Below, one piece after another: positions 7,578 through 14,403 of a DNA stretch of 32,424 bases (position 1 is its first letter; each line of letters begins with the position of its first letter). Where the stretch lies: the IMG/VR virus record IMGVR_UViG_3300049783_000574, positions 1 to 32,424 of that record; one strand, 5' to 3'. The notes beneath the pieces are model-generated. The model ran no database searches, was not told the DNA's origin, and saw nothing but the letters and a program-made list of their open reading frames with translations. This stretch comes from a virus. Position numbers and translations under genes: made by a program.

Positions 7578-8825
7578 TTATCTTGACCTTTTGCGAGAAG
7601 GTACGTAGACGCCAGAATTTCTTGGTCTAAATTGATCTTCCATTGCATATCTCAAGCTATCAATAAAATGGTTAAAGTCGTCAACTGGCTTGTTTAGCTG
7701 CTTGCCATCTTTATTTACTGACCAAGAATAATTATTAAACTCGGTCATAAACTCAACTAATTGATTATTGACAATGATTGTATATTCAAGAAGGAAGTCA
7801 ATCCCCGCTTTTATCGAATCCGGCCCTTTTAGCGCACCTTTAATTTTTACTCCTTTCCCTGCAATGTAATCAATTGATTTTGGCTCTGAGCTATCCGCCG
7901 TTGTTATGCGTTTATGAGCGCCCATTGACTTTATATTCTGCGCAATTGATGCGTTGCTTAATCCTTTCTCATAAAACCCATCATATACATAAATTACTTT
8001 ATTAGGGTTATCAACATAAGTTTGATTAAATGCCGAAGGATCGTTCGTATAACCAAAATCTAGACCTTGAACACAAGGGAAATGCATAACGCTTTCCAAT
8101 AATATAGGCGCGTGGCTAGCATTCATAAATATAAGCCCATCAGCGGTTCCCCAATTCCCAAGCGCGTATATATTGTAGTATCTGGGGTTTGTCTTGCGCT
8201 TATTCTCCATAACAACTTTATATTCATCATCTATAAAATAGTTATCGAGGTAAGTTGTTTTTAGAGTAAATACGCCTTGAATCGGATCGTCAAAAAATAC
8301 TTTTTTAATCCAGTGCTGTTCACTAATTGGGTTAAACGTAAGTGTTATCTGTTTAAGTGCGCCAGTGTTACCCCTTAGTCGTAAATCAAGTTGTTCAAAA
8401 TCTTCTTGATTTAGCTCTGTTGCTTCTTCGCACCATATTGATGTTACACCCTCAATTGATTTGAGCTTCTCAACATCGTCTAGACCGCTGAACATTATCT
8501 GTGAGCCGGTTGGCTTATAGACCATCGTTTTATCGGTTAGGTTAATGTCAAACTCATCAATCAAGCCCCATATTGATATGATGTTTTTAACTAAAGCAAA
8601 AACAGACCGCTTGATGGTTCTGTCTACTTTACGAATAACCAGAAAGTTATGCTTTACGTGGGATTCTTTTAATAGCCGGTACAATATTTTCCTGGCTACT
8701 ATGTGAGATTTGCCGGAGCCAGCACCACCCCACGGGATTTCATACCTGCATTTATTAGTAAATAGCGGGACAAAGACAGGTGATTTATCTTTTACATGCC
8801 TTCTGAAGTCGGCTAAGTCTATCAC
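7578..8825 (-). CDS. terL: Terminase large subunit (ATPase and nuclease)
   Basis: A 415-residue protein with Walker A GGAGSGKS at 33-40, Walker B-like TSIWCEEAT at 128-136 with the catalytic Glu, and a coupling TLTFNP motif near 162-166. The C-terminal RNase H-like nuclease has acidic residues in [12 protein letters not shown] (254-265), TADSSEPKS (309-317) and [13 protein letters not shown] (383-395). It packages DNA into the prohead through the portal. It starts with GTG, overlapping the terminase small subunit stop by four bases (GTGA). The style is that of the PBSX/Terminase_3 group. Confidence 0.93.
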   Translation of the reverse strand: MIDLADFRRHVKDKSPVFVPLFTNKCRYEIPWGGAGSGKSHIVARKILYRLLKESHVKHNFLVIRKVDRTIKRSVFALVKNIISIWGLIDEFDINLTDKTMVYKPTGSQIMFSGLDDVEKLKSIEGVTSIWCEEATELNQEDFEQLDLRLRGNTGALKQITLTFNPISEQHWIKKVFFDDPIQGVFTLKTTYLDNYFIDDEYKVVMENKRKTNPRYYNIYALGNWGTADGLIFMNASHAPILLESVMHFPCVQGLDFGYTNDPSAFNQTYVDNPNKVIYVYDGFYEKGLSNASIAQNIKSMGAHKRITTADSSEPKSIDYIAGKGVKIKGALKGPDSIKAGIDFLLEYTIIVNNQLVEFMTEFNNYSWSVNKDGKQLNKPVDDFNHFIDSLRYAMEDQFRPRNSGVYVPSRKRSR

Positions 8826-9265
8826 CAGTCATTTTTGCCGCTGTCTATTACTTTTTCTGTAATCTCAATGTCTTTCTTATCAGACAAGCCTAAATCCCTA
8901 GCTATAATGTTAGCATTCAATAGGTCTGCTGCTGCCCCTGAGAACTTCTGTGAGCGGATAACATTCTCGGCTTTACGTGTGACTCCGATAAAATCTTCTC
9001 TATCTTTGTATAGCTTCCAAGTGTCTGTACTGATATCTAAGAACAGGCAAAGCCCATCTATAGTCATCGCTCTCATCTTTGGGATTGACTCTTGAGTGAC
9101 TATTCCTTGAAATGCAAACGCCTTTACTTCTTGCAGTGGATTATCATCTACCCACACAAAGTATTCACAACATGCGGTCCACAGGATATCGCTAGACGTA
9201 AATATCAAGTCACGTCCATGCTTGGCTCTTGCTTCCCAGAATCGGTTTCCTTTAGGTGCTGCCAT
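8822..9265 (-). CDS. terS: Terminase small subunit
   Basis: A 147-residue product from ATG 9265 ([18 protein letters not shown]). The frame could extend to a TTG at 9280, but ATG has AGGTG 6 bases upstream and overlaps an upstream micro-ORF stop as TAATG. The N-terminal PKGNxFWxxRxKHGR is a known opening of phage DNA-packaging small subunits; the middle contains a helix-turn-helix ([21 protein letters not shown]), and the C-terminus is helical. It recognises the packaging site and loads the large subunit, with whose gene it overlaps. Confidence 0.85.
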   Translation of the reverse strand: MAAPKGNRFWEARAKHGRDLIFTSSDILWTACCEYFVWVDDNPLQEVKAFAFQGIVTQESIPKMRAMTIDGLCLFLDISTDTWKLYKDREDFIGVTRKAENVIRSQKFSGAAADLLNANIIARDLGLSDKKDIEITEKVIDSGKNDW

Positions 9266-9292
9266 TACACACCTGTCCAATCATCGTTAAAT

Positions 9293-9379
9293 TTATTCAT
9301 GCTTACCTTGCTGCATTTCATATCTATAAGCCTTTTTAAGTATAACCCCGCCAATTCTGCCACTTAACTGAATACTTAT
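9293..9379 (-). pseudogene. Micro-ORF remnant without a start codon
   Basis: Reading frame of 28 codons with no ATG, GTG or TTG near its beginning, encoding a protein-like sequence (SGRIGGVILKKAYRYEMQQ, then GKHE). A matching-frame ATG exists at 9394 but a TGA at 9380-9382 separates it. The stop overlaps the ATG of an 11-codon frame (9265-9300, [11 protein letters not shown]) whose own stop overlaps the terminase start. Good spacing of AAGG before 9300 suggests translational coupling. It could be a decayed leader gene, a readthrough gene, or chance. Confidence 0.25.
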
Positions 9380-9403
9380 TCACTTAATAAGCATAACTAT
9401 TCA

Positions 9404-9679
9404 CTATCCAGCGGTTACTTTGTTTATTTCAACAAATGCGGTGCCGGTAATTACTAGCTTAACGAAGCAATCTGAAAATGACAGTAACTTTGAGTTATCT
9501 GCTAGTGTACCGCCTGCAAAATCAATGGGCGTAGCGTTGCCGCCTTTGAATTTTACTTGAAGCTTTGCAGTCCCGCCGTTCAGCCTAGTCATGATTTGAT
9601 AGTCACCACGCCAGAAAAAATGCTCGTCGGCGTTAGCATTCATTATTACAACCCCATCGTCTGTTACTGTAACTGCCAT
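9404..9679 (-). CDS. Small beta-rich structural-like protein
   Basis: A 91-residue product, no cysteines except one, rich in Gly/Ala/Asp/Asn, with alternating beta-strand pattern (MAVTVTDDGVVIMNANADE, AKLQVKFKGGNATP). It resembles small phage virion proteins rather than enzymes. GAGG lies 10 bases before ATG 9679. It follows the LamG-like gene by 33 bases and precedes the terminase. Family not recognised. Confidence 0.5.
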   Translation of the reverse strand: MAVTVTDDGVVIMNANADEHFFWRGDYQIMTRLNGGTAKLQVKFKGGNATPIDFAGGTLADNSKLLSFSDCFVKLVITGTAFVEINKVTAG

Positions 9680-9712
9680 TTTCTTATTCCTCTAATTCTG
9701 CTTGTTAATTAT

Positions 9713-10303
9713 TTATACTTGTGGTGTAACTTGACCGTCAAATATATGACATAAGTTTATTGTACTTGGGGAACTACCTGCGCCATCTGCATTCCAGCCA
9801 CCTCTATTTACTGCTACTGCGCTGTTAACTTGCCCGATTGTTCCATTGTCAGCGCCTGATATTGAGGCATTACTAAAAGTTTGCGAGTCAACTTCTTGAC
9901 CGTTTATATACAATACTGCTTTAGATGTATCAGCAGACCACTCTATAACAGGGCTAGTTGTTCCGACAGGTAACTCGTACGAAACTTCGGCTCTATTTGC
10001 TGCCGTACCGAATGCCGTTCCGTTTCCGCATTGGAAATATATAAACCCGCCAAACGTGTACAATATTAAACCCGCGCCAGTCCCTCCAGCCTCCATTAAT
10101 ATACCATCATCCGTATTTAATATTGTTGCATCAACACGAACGCTTGCAGATGTCGCACTGCCAAGAGTGCTATAAGCCGTACCCCTTGTTACCCAGGAAG
10201 CAGTCAGAGTCATGCCAGCAGTAACAGGTACAATTTCAGTATCGCCACTTAACGAGCTATCCAGTGTTTGAGATAATGAACTTGAAAGTGCACGTGATAG
10301 CAA
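9713..10303 (-). CDS. LamG/concanavalin-like virion protein
   Basis: A 196-residue protein starting with TTG at 10303; there is no ATG earlier in frame, and the Leu/Ser-rich opening (LSRALSSSLSQTLDSSLSGD) is typical of phage structural proteins that begin this way. From about residue 40 the pattern VRVDATILNTDDGILMEAGG, then ILYTFGGFIYFQCGNG, VIEWSADTSKAVLYINGQEV and IGQVNSAVAVNRGGW matches a jelly-roll LamG fold (strands, then an NGQ-type turn). Such domains bind sugars on capsids or tail fibres. Confidence in fold is moderate; the virion location is inferred from its place beside the packaging genes. Confidence 0.6.
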   Translation of the reverse strand: MLSRALSSSLSQTLDSSLSGDTEIVPVTAGMTLTASWVTRGTAYSTLGSATSASVRVDATILNTDDGILMEAGGTGAGLILYTFGGFIYFQCGNGTAFGTAANRAEVSYELPVGTTSPVIEWSADTSKAVLYINGQEVDSQTFSNASISGADNGTIGQVNSAVAVNRGGWNADGAGSSPSTINLCHIFDGQVTPQV

Positions 10304-10333
10304 AATAGAAACCCGATTAATTATATGTGTTTA

Positions 10334-10339
10334 ATTATA
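10334..10339 (-). promoter_or_regulatory. Possible -10 box before the late small genes
   Basis: A perfect TATAAT on the minus strand in an AT-rich 78-base gap (10304-10381), 31 bases before the TTG at 10303. There is no good -35 box at 16-18 bases, so it may need an activator, as expected for a late promoter. Weak evidence. Confidence 0.3.
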
Positions 10340-10381
10340 TCACTGTATGATAGTAAAAACTATTTATGGTTAAATTAGCGC

Positions 10382-10582
10382 TCAGTTGTCAGCCTTAGTT
10401 GCAATAATAAAATAGCCGACAAACGCAAATATTATAAAACAAACCCTAGCGCCTACTTCCCACTCATCAATTGGAATAATAAAAGCATTATCCCACATAA
10501 AGAAGCTTGCAACTGAGCAACAATATACCCACAAGGCTATCGGCCAGATGAAAATCGAACATAATATTTTTAATGTTTTCAT
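10382..10582 (-). CDS. Small membrane protein
   Basis: A 66-residue product with two hydrophobic segments, about 5-27 (ILCSIFIWPIALWVYCC) and 47-62 (VCFIIFAFVGYFIIA), joined by an acidic loop. It overlaps the preceding gene by one base (TAATG at 10582), so it is coupled. No family known to me. Last gene of the leftward early chain before the gap. Confidence 0.6.
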   Translation of the reverse strand: MKTLKILCSIFIWPIALWVYCCSVASFFMWDNAFIIPIDEWEVGARVCFIIFAFVGYFIIATKADN

Positions 10583-10971
10583 TATTCATTTAGCTCAATA
10601 AGACATATGCAAGCAGCGATTAATTTTGTGCATTTGTGTTTATCCATTAAATATTCCCATCGTGTAGACACTAGTCCGATACCGTTAACAGTTTTACTTT
10701 CGTCATAGTAAGCGTCAAGCATCAACTCATCAAAGCACTTATCAATAATTGACCCAGCGTCACCCCAACTAGTAGCTGGCTCAAAAGGTCGCCAATGCCT
10801 TTTGTTTGCAGTTATTTTTCTGTATGGAAAGTTTTCGTTATAATGCTTTGAGCTATCTAGGCCAGTATTTACAAATCTAAACCCTTCCTCATAATACCCT
10901 AGATGCAACTCAGCACATCGCACATTGATACCAAACTTAGTGTATTGTTTACCTTTTATTGCGTATGTCAT
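10582..10971 (-). CDS. Hypothetical phage protein, NinX-like layout
   Basis: A 129-residue product with the segment WRPFEPATSWGDAGSIIDK around residues 60-78 and a C-terminal hydrophobic helix (LIAACICLIELNE). This order resembles NinX/DUF2591 proteins, where an FxPSTxWxxGGPIIE motif is followed by a conserved C-terminal end, but similarity is partial. Function unknown in that family as well. Confidence 0.45.
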   Translation of the reverse strand: MTYAIKGKQYTKFGINVRCAELHLGYYEEGFRFVNTGLDSSKHYNENFPYRKITANKRHWRPFEPATSWGDAGSIIDKCFDELMLDAYYDESKTVNGIGLVSTRWEYLMDKHKCTKLIAACICLIELNE

Positions 10972-10979
10972 GAGTTATC

Positions 10980-11153
10980 CTAAATATTCCAGTTGTCGGG
11001 ATCGATACAATCTGACTCACCCCACGTACATACGCCGCACATATCCCACCGATTAATTTCTTTTCCTTCGCTATTAATCAAGGTTACTGTCGGTGACTGC
11101 CCGCAGTTGTCGCACTCTGTACTGTAGCAAGGTTCGAAAGTTTCGCTGTTCAT
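10980..11153 (-). CDS. Small zinc-ribbon-like protein
   Basis: A 57-residue frame from ATG 11153 to TAG 10980, overlapping the upstream gene's stop by one base. It has cysteines in two pairs, CDNC (14-17) and CGVC (39-42), plus C9 and C49, a four-cysteine zinc knuckle pattern, with aromatic residues between. Small zinc ribbons of this type are frequent in phage early regions. The partner or nucleic acid target is unknown. Confidence 0.6.
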   Translation of the reverse strand: MNSETFEPCYSTECDNCGQSPTVTLINSEGKEINRWDMCGVCTWGESDCIDPDNWNI

Positions 11154-11608
11154 TACTTAACTTCCTTTAGTGCTTTAACTTCTTCTGCTCTGGTCTGGTT
11201 TAATCCTTCCTCTAATCCCGCCCAAAAGTCACCTTCACTAAATTCTTCAGTTTGATCATTTAGTGCTTTGGCTTGTAACTGTTTTTTGACACCAAAATTA
11301 TTAATTGCTCTAACTGAAATGCATGAATCACCATTTACCCAGTGCGCGTCTATTTCTTGAATAGATTCAAAGCAACCTTTCGCTTGCTGCTCTAGGTTGT
11401 GTGCTTCTAGTATTAAATCAACTTCATCTGAAATTATTTTGCATATTTCATATGTTGATGACATGGCTCCAATTGGCGGCATTCTCTTTATAATAAATGC
11501 CGTTAAAACATTCCGCTCTTTCTCAAGCTCTGCAATGGTCATAATTTGAATCTGCAATATCTCCCATAACTCACTTCTGTTCGCGTCTTTATATTGCTCT
11601 AAGCTCAT
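11153..11608 (-). CDS. Hypothetical protein with N-terminal coiled coil
   Basis: A 151-residue protein; the first 45 residues form a likely amphipathic helix (WEILQIQIMTIAELEKER). It ends in KALKEVK, encoded by a diverged copy of the junction repeat seen further upstream (TTAGTGCT/TTCCTTTAG pattern at 11155-11176) that also supplies the ribosome site for the next gene. Starts at ATG 11608 with overlap to the upstream stop. No family recognised. Confidence 0.55.
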   Translation of the reverse strand: MSLEQYKDANRSELWEILQIQIMTIAELEKERNVLTAFIIKRMPPIGAMSSTYEICKIISDEVDLILEAHNLEQQAKGCFESIQEIDAHWVNGDSCISVRAINNFGVKKQLQAKALNDQTEEFSEGDFWAGLEEGLNQTRAEEVKALKEVK

Positions 11609-11871
11609 GATTTATCCTTTATTGCTTTTAAATCACCTATTGTTGCGCTATTTTTCCATGATTCAGCTAGCTTTGAATCGCCGTCAAGGGAATCTGAATA
11701 ACCTTCAATGTAAGATTGAAATACCAAAGCATCTAGCTCTGCAAACCTATTATCCATTTCTACAGCGTCTTCACCCAATTTAACTACCAAGTTCAGCCAT
11801 TTAGCATCGCTTTTCTCAAGCTCTGCAATCTTTTGATTAGCCAACCTTAACGACTCTATATAATCATTCAC
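11605..11871 (-). CDS. Hypothetical coiled-coil protein
   Basis: An 88-residue product starting with GTG 11871. Residues about 5-45 are heptad-like (LRLANQKIAELEKSDAKWL), a style shared with neighbours at 11153 and 12330, which also contain IAELE. The central acidic part (YIEGYSDSLDGDS) resembles small phage proteins that carry a single helix pair. It overlaps its neighbours by a few bases on each side. Function unknown. Confidence 0.5.
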   Translation of the reverse strand: MNDYIESLRLANQKIAELEKSDAKWLNLVVKLGEDAVEMDNRFAELDALVFQSYIEGYSDSLDGDSKLAESWKNSATIGDLKAIKDKS

Positions 11872-12037
11872 TGCGATTCCCCTTGCCTATTCTTCTTGCT
11901 ATGTCTAAATAAAATGATGAGCATATTAGACCTAATACACCGGTAAAAAATGCCAGACTATTGTCTGTTTGATACCCGATTATGACGAGTAATCCCATAA
12001 TCAAGATTGATGTCTTTATGTGTGTTGGCGTCTTCAT
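11864..12037 (-). CDS. Small membrane protein
   Basis: A 57-residue product from ATG 12037 to TGA 11864, with two hydrophobic stretches (about 9-22 SILIMGLLVIIGYQ and 29-45 AFFTGVLGLICSSFYL) and a basic C-terminus (ARRIGKGNR). ATG overlaps the stop of the HTH gene (ATGA), and the stop overlaps the start region of the next gene by eight bases. No family recognised; likely inner-membrane. Confidence 0.55.
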   Translation of the reverse strand: MKTPTHIKTSILIMGLLVIIGYQTDNSLAFFTGVLGLICSSFYLDIARRIGKGNRSE

Positions 12038-12333
12038 CGCATACTCACCTTTATCTCTTTAACCCATGTAAAACCCACGCCTTTTGCAAACTCATGACGC
12101 CACCTAACAAGGCTTATGTTGCGACGGTTTAACACTGCTAACATTGAATTTCTATTCATGCCGTAATGCTGGGCTATTTCTTTTGAGCGAAAACCTTTGA
12201 TTGTCACCATATCCCAGATGTTTCTAATTTCATCATCCCAGAATTTGGTTTGCTCTCTGATAGTTCTTTTTTCTGTGTTTAATATGCGATGCACTTCAAG
12301 CTTTTCATCATATTCATATGTGCAACTAGTCAC
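12034..12333 (-). CDS. Helix-turn-helix DNA-binding protein
   Basis: A 99-residue product with GTG start inside the 18-bp junction repeat. Residues about 40-75 (DMVTIKGFRSKEIAQHYGMNRNSMLAVLNRR) form a GcrA/Hin-like helix-turn-helix: SKEIAQHYG is the first helix and turn, NRNSMLAVLNRR the recognition helix. The C-terminal part is basic. Similar in layout to the 14731-14967 protein (MRLKDIGNHYGCTAANVGDALRR), suggesting relatives. Target unknown; likely a phage regulator. Confidence 0.65.
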   Translation of the reverse strand: MTSCTYEYDEKLEVHRILNTEKRTIREQTKFWDDEIRNIWDMVTIKGFRSKEIAQHYGMNRNSMLAVLNRRNISLVRWRHEFAKGVGFTWVKEIKVSMR

Positions 12334-12348
12334 TTGACTTGCTCCTTT
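12330..12348 (-). repeat. Junction repeat copy 1
   Basis: AAGGAGCAAGTCAAGTGA on the minus strand: encodes KEQVK plus stop for the gene upstream, provides AAGGAG as ribosome site, and its GTG is the start codon of the HTH gene at 12333. Confidence 0.85.
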
Positions 12349-12524
12349 AGTGCTCTATTTAATTCATGTTGCACTTTGCCTAGCTCCTCGTAGCAATTAT
12401 CAAAGCATTTTTCTAGCTCCCTATTTTCAATTTCAAGCTCTGCAATGCGATTATCTTTATCTGTGTTGCTAAAAGTAACTATGTGACTGCCGTGAGGTAA
12501 GCACCCTATATTTGTTTTATTCAC
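12330..12524 (-). CDS. Small coiled-coil protein ending in KEQVK
   Basis: A 64-residue product with GTG start at 12524 within the junction repeat. Residues 24-60 are strongly helical with heptads (DNRIAELEIENRELEKCFDN), then a second amphipathic helix; cysteines at C9, C40 and C44. The last five residues KEQVK come from the repeat at 12330-12348. No family recognised; probably an oligomeric small protein. Confidence 0.55.
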   Translation of the reverse strand: MNKTNIGCLPHGSHIVTFSNTDKDNRIAELEIENRELEKCFDNCYEELGKVQHELNRALKEQVK

Positions 12525-12539
12525 TTGACTTGCTCCTTA
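12521..12539 (-). repeat. Junction repeat copy 2
   Basis: Same 18-bp sequence as at 12330, joining the CxxC protein gene and the coiled-coil gene. It is the C-terminal KEQVK of one and ribosome site plus GTG of the next. Confidence 0.85.
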
Positions 12540-12712
12540 ATGCTAGCCTTATAAAACTCATATGTTGCATCTTCGGCTAATTCATCCGTAAGCCTTGTTC
12601 TATGCGTGCCACAAATAGCGCAAAACCTATGCTGTGCGTGACCATCGACAAATGATTCAACGGGTATAGACCAAACTCCCCACACATGAAAACCAAATGA
12701 ACACCTGTTCAC
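12521..12712 (-). CDS. Small CxxC (zinc-binding) protein ending in KEQVK
   Basis: I place the start at GTG 12712, which overlaps the upstream stop (GTGA) and has AAGGAG at 7 bases; a longer frame to 12760 has no comparable ribosome site and would overlap the neighbour by 50 bases. The 63-residue protein has C4 and a CAIC motif (32-35), with His10, His26 and His29 that could complete a metal site, and aromatic residues FGFHVWGVW. This looks like a small zinc-binding phage protein. Function unknown. Confidence 0.6.
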   Translation of the reverse strand: MNRCSFGFHVWGVWSIPVESFVDGHAQHRFCAICGTHRTRLTDELAEDATYEFYKASIKEQVK

Positions 12713-12727
12713 TTGACTTGCTCCTTT
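12709..12727 (-). repeat. Junction repeat copy 3
   Basis: Third exact copy of the 18-bp repeat, between the DUF3850 gene and the CxxC gene. The GTG within it is the start at 12712. Confidence 0.85.
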
Positions 12728-13002
12728 GGTTGAATCTGCGTTACTGATAAAACAGTCCAACCTTCTAGCAAGCCGTAACTCCCTGCAGGAAGCTTATAAT
12801 CTACTCTCACTTTAAGCGAAAACCCTGTATAAAAAAGCGCTTTGCCTGACTTCATTTGCTTGCCCGTAAACTTTGTTTCACGAAGAAAAAGAATATCACC
12901 TTCTTGAAAATTTCTGTCATCCTTTCTAATCTCAAAACTTTTTTTGTTATTCCAGCTTTTTTGGAATACATCAGGGTCAGTTTTTAATTCATGCTCAATC
13001 AC
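12709..13002 (-). CDS. DUF3850 (ASCH/PUA-like) protein
   Basis: A 97-residue product with GTG start at 13002 in the junction repeat. The motif HELK (4-7) and the block KKSFEIRKDDRNFQEGDIL (20-38) are diagnostic of DUF3850, a member of the ASCH superfamily with a PUA-like beta barrel, thought to bind RNA or modified nucleotides. The following ILFLRETKFTG and VLSVTQI fit the barrel strands. It ends in KEQVK from the repeat. Its role in phages is not established. Confidence 0.8.
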   Translation of the reverse strand: MIEHELKTDPDVFQKSWNNKKSFEIRKDDRNFQEGDILFLRETKFTGKQMKSGKALFYTGFSLKVRVDYKLPAGSYGLLEGWTVLSVTQIQPKEQVK

Positions 13003-13017
13003 TTGACTTGCTCCTTG
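12999..13017 (-). repeat. Junction repeat copy 4
   Basis: Fourth exact copy of AAGGAGCAAGTCAAGTGA on the minus strand, joining the HTH gene at 13235 to the DUF3850 gene. Confidence 0.85.
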
Positions 13018-13235
13018 CTTTTAAAATTTCCGATTAATTTATAAACTTTGCAGAGTATTACTTTTCCATCTTTGTCAATAGTTGCGCCATCTACGTATCT
13101 AAACACGTTACCGACTGGGTCTATTAACGCACCCATAGCAACCCATCTAGACACTTGAGTTGGGTCTACTTTGGCATCCATGCAAGCTTTTCTGACGCTT
13201 TTAAATTCTTTTATTGCTTCTGATACTAAATTCAA
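12999..13235 (-). CDS. Cro/YdaS-like small regulator ending in KEQVK
   Basis: A 78-residue product starting with TTG 13235 behind CGGGAG, three bases after the DUF551 stop. Residues 3-35 (VSEAIKEFKSVRKACMDAKVDPTQVSRWVAMG) have the helix-turn-helix pattern of phage Cro/YdaS-like proteins, in which the second helix is followed by V-x-x-W. The remainder (VFRYVDGATIDKDGKVIL) may form a beta hairpin for dimerisation. Ends in KEQVK. DNA-binding inferred. Confidence 0.55.
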   Translation of the reverse strand: MNLVSEAIKEFKSVRKACMDAKVDPTQVSRWVAMGALIDPVGNVFRYVDGATIDKDGKVILCKVYKLIGNFKSKEQVK

Positions 13236-13237
13236 TT

Positions 13238-13441
13238 TTATTCTCCCGTTTTAGGTGGCAGTGGTAAAGGCATCCAGTGAGTGACGTCATCTATCTCGTT
13301 ACCATTTCCTTTCATCCAATAGTTTTTATTTATATAATAACAATCAATAATTCTTCCTTTTGATTTAGAGTAAACATCAACTAAATCACTGTCATAATCT
13401 CCTTTTGGTAAATCACAATTAACACTAATCCAGTTATCCAT
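13238..13441 (-). CDS. DUF551 protein
   Basis: The correct start is ATG 13441 (MDNWISVNCDLPKGD), with CGGGAGCAATAAA upstream; a longer frame to 13567 only crosses the end of the next gene. The 67-residue protein has the DUF551 hallmarks: WIS near the N-terminus, LP, then CYY and a C-terminal VTHWMPLPLPP. The family is common in early operons of phages of Gram-negative bacteria and its function is unknown. The terminal TGE codons form the ribosome site of the next gene. Confidence 0.85.
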   Translation of the reverse strand: MDNWISVNCDLPKGDYDSDLVDVYSKSKGRIIDCYYINKNYWMKGNGNEIDDVTHWMPLPLPPKTGE

Positions 13442-13455
13442 TTTATTGCTCCCGT

Positions 13456-14019
13456 TTACAGTTTGGCTTGTAAAACTTTGGCTTGCTCTTGTAGTGCTGT
13501 TATCTGCTCTTGCAGTAAAGCTAGCTCTTTTTGTGCTGGGCTTTGTTCTGTGCGTTCCCATATACAAATAAGGTTTTTGCCTGCCAAGTGATTTTCTAGA
13601 CTATCCATGCCGTTAACTTTATAAACTCCAACAATGTCGTAGTGAGTATTCCCATCGTTAGCAATAAGATTTTCTCCGTAAAAATTAAGAGGCATTACTG
13701 CTCTATATTCAATTAAGCTGCCCCCCATAACTAAGCCATAAAAGCCACTCCTCTGCTTAGTAAAATGAACGCCCGCCTTTAAATCTGATTTAGTAAATTC
13801 CATTGTCTTTCCTAGTAATTGCATCATTTCTGTGTATGTTACAATTTGTGTATAGTCGTCTCCATTCCAAAACCCAGCCCTACTCTCCCAAGTAAAACCT
13901 AGTTTTGAACAGCTTTTACGCCTTGTAAAGTGGCATGTTTTAGGCATAGCATCACGCAGGCTATTAATCTGCTCTTGTGTCAAATCTGATAATCTGCACA
14001 TTGTATTTGTAATATTCAT
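13456..14019 (-). CDS. Hypothetical protein with C-terminal coiled coil
   Basis: A 187-residue protein. The C-terminal helix (QKELALLQEQITALQEQAK, about 165-185) is a clear coiled coil; the N-terminal 150 residues are globular with aromatic clusters (GFTWESRAGFWNGDDY). ATG 14019 follows CGGAGCAATA. The N-terminus (LSDLTQEQINSLRDAM) contains a helical segment. No family known to me. Found upstream of the DUF551 gene. Confidence 0.55.
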   Translation of the reverse strand: MNITNTMCRLSDLTQEQINSLRDAMPKTCHFTRRKSCSKLGFTWESRAGFWNGDDYTQIVTYTEMMQLLGKTMEFTKSDLKAGVHFTKQRSGFYGLVMGGSLIEYRAVMPLNFYGENLIANDGNTHYDIVGVYKVNGMDSLENHLAGKNLICIWERTEQSPAQKELALLQEQITALQEQAKVLQAKL

Positions 14020-14043
14020 TATTGCTCCGTTTGTTTGTGAACC

Positions 14044-14244
14044 TTAAAGTTCTTTGCTTAACTCTTTTATTATTGCTTTAATACAATTTTTACACGGTTG
14101 GATACTACCGCCGACTGACAAAGCCACGTGCTGAGCATCATTAAAGACAAATTGATGTGGGTTATAATCTTTTTTGCACCACAATGTTGGCCTGTCTAAT
14201 TTAACCCCGTTGTCATACTCAAACTTTATTACATGCCTAGACAT
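14044..14244 (-). CDS. Small CxxC protein
   Basis: A 66-residue product with CKKDYNPHQFVFNDAQH in the middle and CKNC (51-54) near the C-terminus, together with histidines suggesting one metal site. It resembles short phage zinc-binding proteins in this region. Start ATG 14244 after CGGGAAAACAAA. Function unknown. Confidence 0.5.
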   Translation of the reverse strand: MSRHVIKFEYDNGVKLDRPTLWCKKDYNPHQFVFNDAQHVALSVGGSIQPCKNCIKAIIKELSKEL

Positions 14245-14281
14245 TTTGTTTTCCCGTTTGTTTGTTGTTACTTATTCAACT

Positions 14282-14352
14282 GATGACTGGCAGGATTCGA
14301 ACCTACATAAAAGCCCTATAGCTTGCCATTTTCCAGTTAATGGTACAGTCAT
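14282..14352 (-). tRNA. tRNA-like sequence, possibly degenerate
   Basis: On the minus strand a 71-base sequence forms a perfect 7-bp acceptor stem (ATGACTG with CAGTCAT), U8 and A9, a D arm with CCAT/ATGG stem and a GG-containing loop, and a canonical T arm with GGTTCGAATCC (GTAGG/CCTGC stem, one G-U). The anticodon arm is short: only AAGC/GCTT with loop TATAGG can pair, so no isotype is assigned. No CCA is coded. It sits in a 160-base gap. It may be a damaged tRNA, or a tRNA-like element. Confidence 0.5.
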
Positions 14353-14362
14353 CATGTGAATA

Positions 14363-14391
14363 AGCCCTACACTAAGCAGCAGGGGCTTTAA
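14363..14391. terminator. Hairpin beside the tRNA-like sequence
   Basis: AAGCCC and GGGGCTT arms enclose about 15 bases in the gap between the tRNA-like sequence and the gene at 14404. The stem is short and the U-tract poor on both strands, so it may be a weak terminator, or part of RNA processing. Confidence 0.3.
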
Positions 14392-14403
14392 TCGTTAAGG
14401 GCG

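Noticed and set aside
12330-13017. Regularly spaced 18-bp repeats as a possible CRISPR array
   Set aside because: The repeats are coding (KEQVK-stop plus ribosome site), the spacing varies from about 190 to 290 bases, and genes fill the intervals. No cas gene is present.
13442-13567. N-terminal extension of the DUF551 protein
   Set aside because: Would add 42 Thr/Ser-rich residues read out of frame over the neighbouring gene; the DUF551 fold begins at MDNWIS with a good ribosome site.
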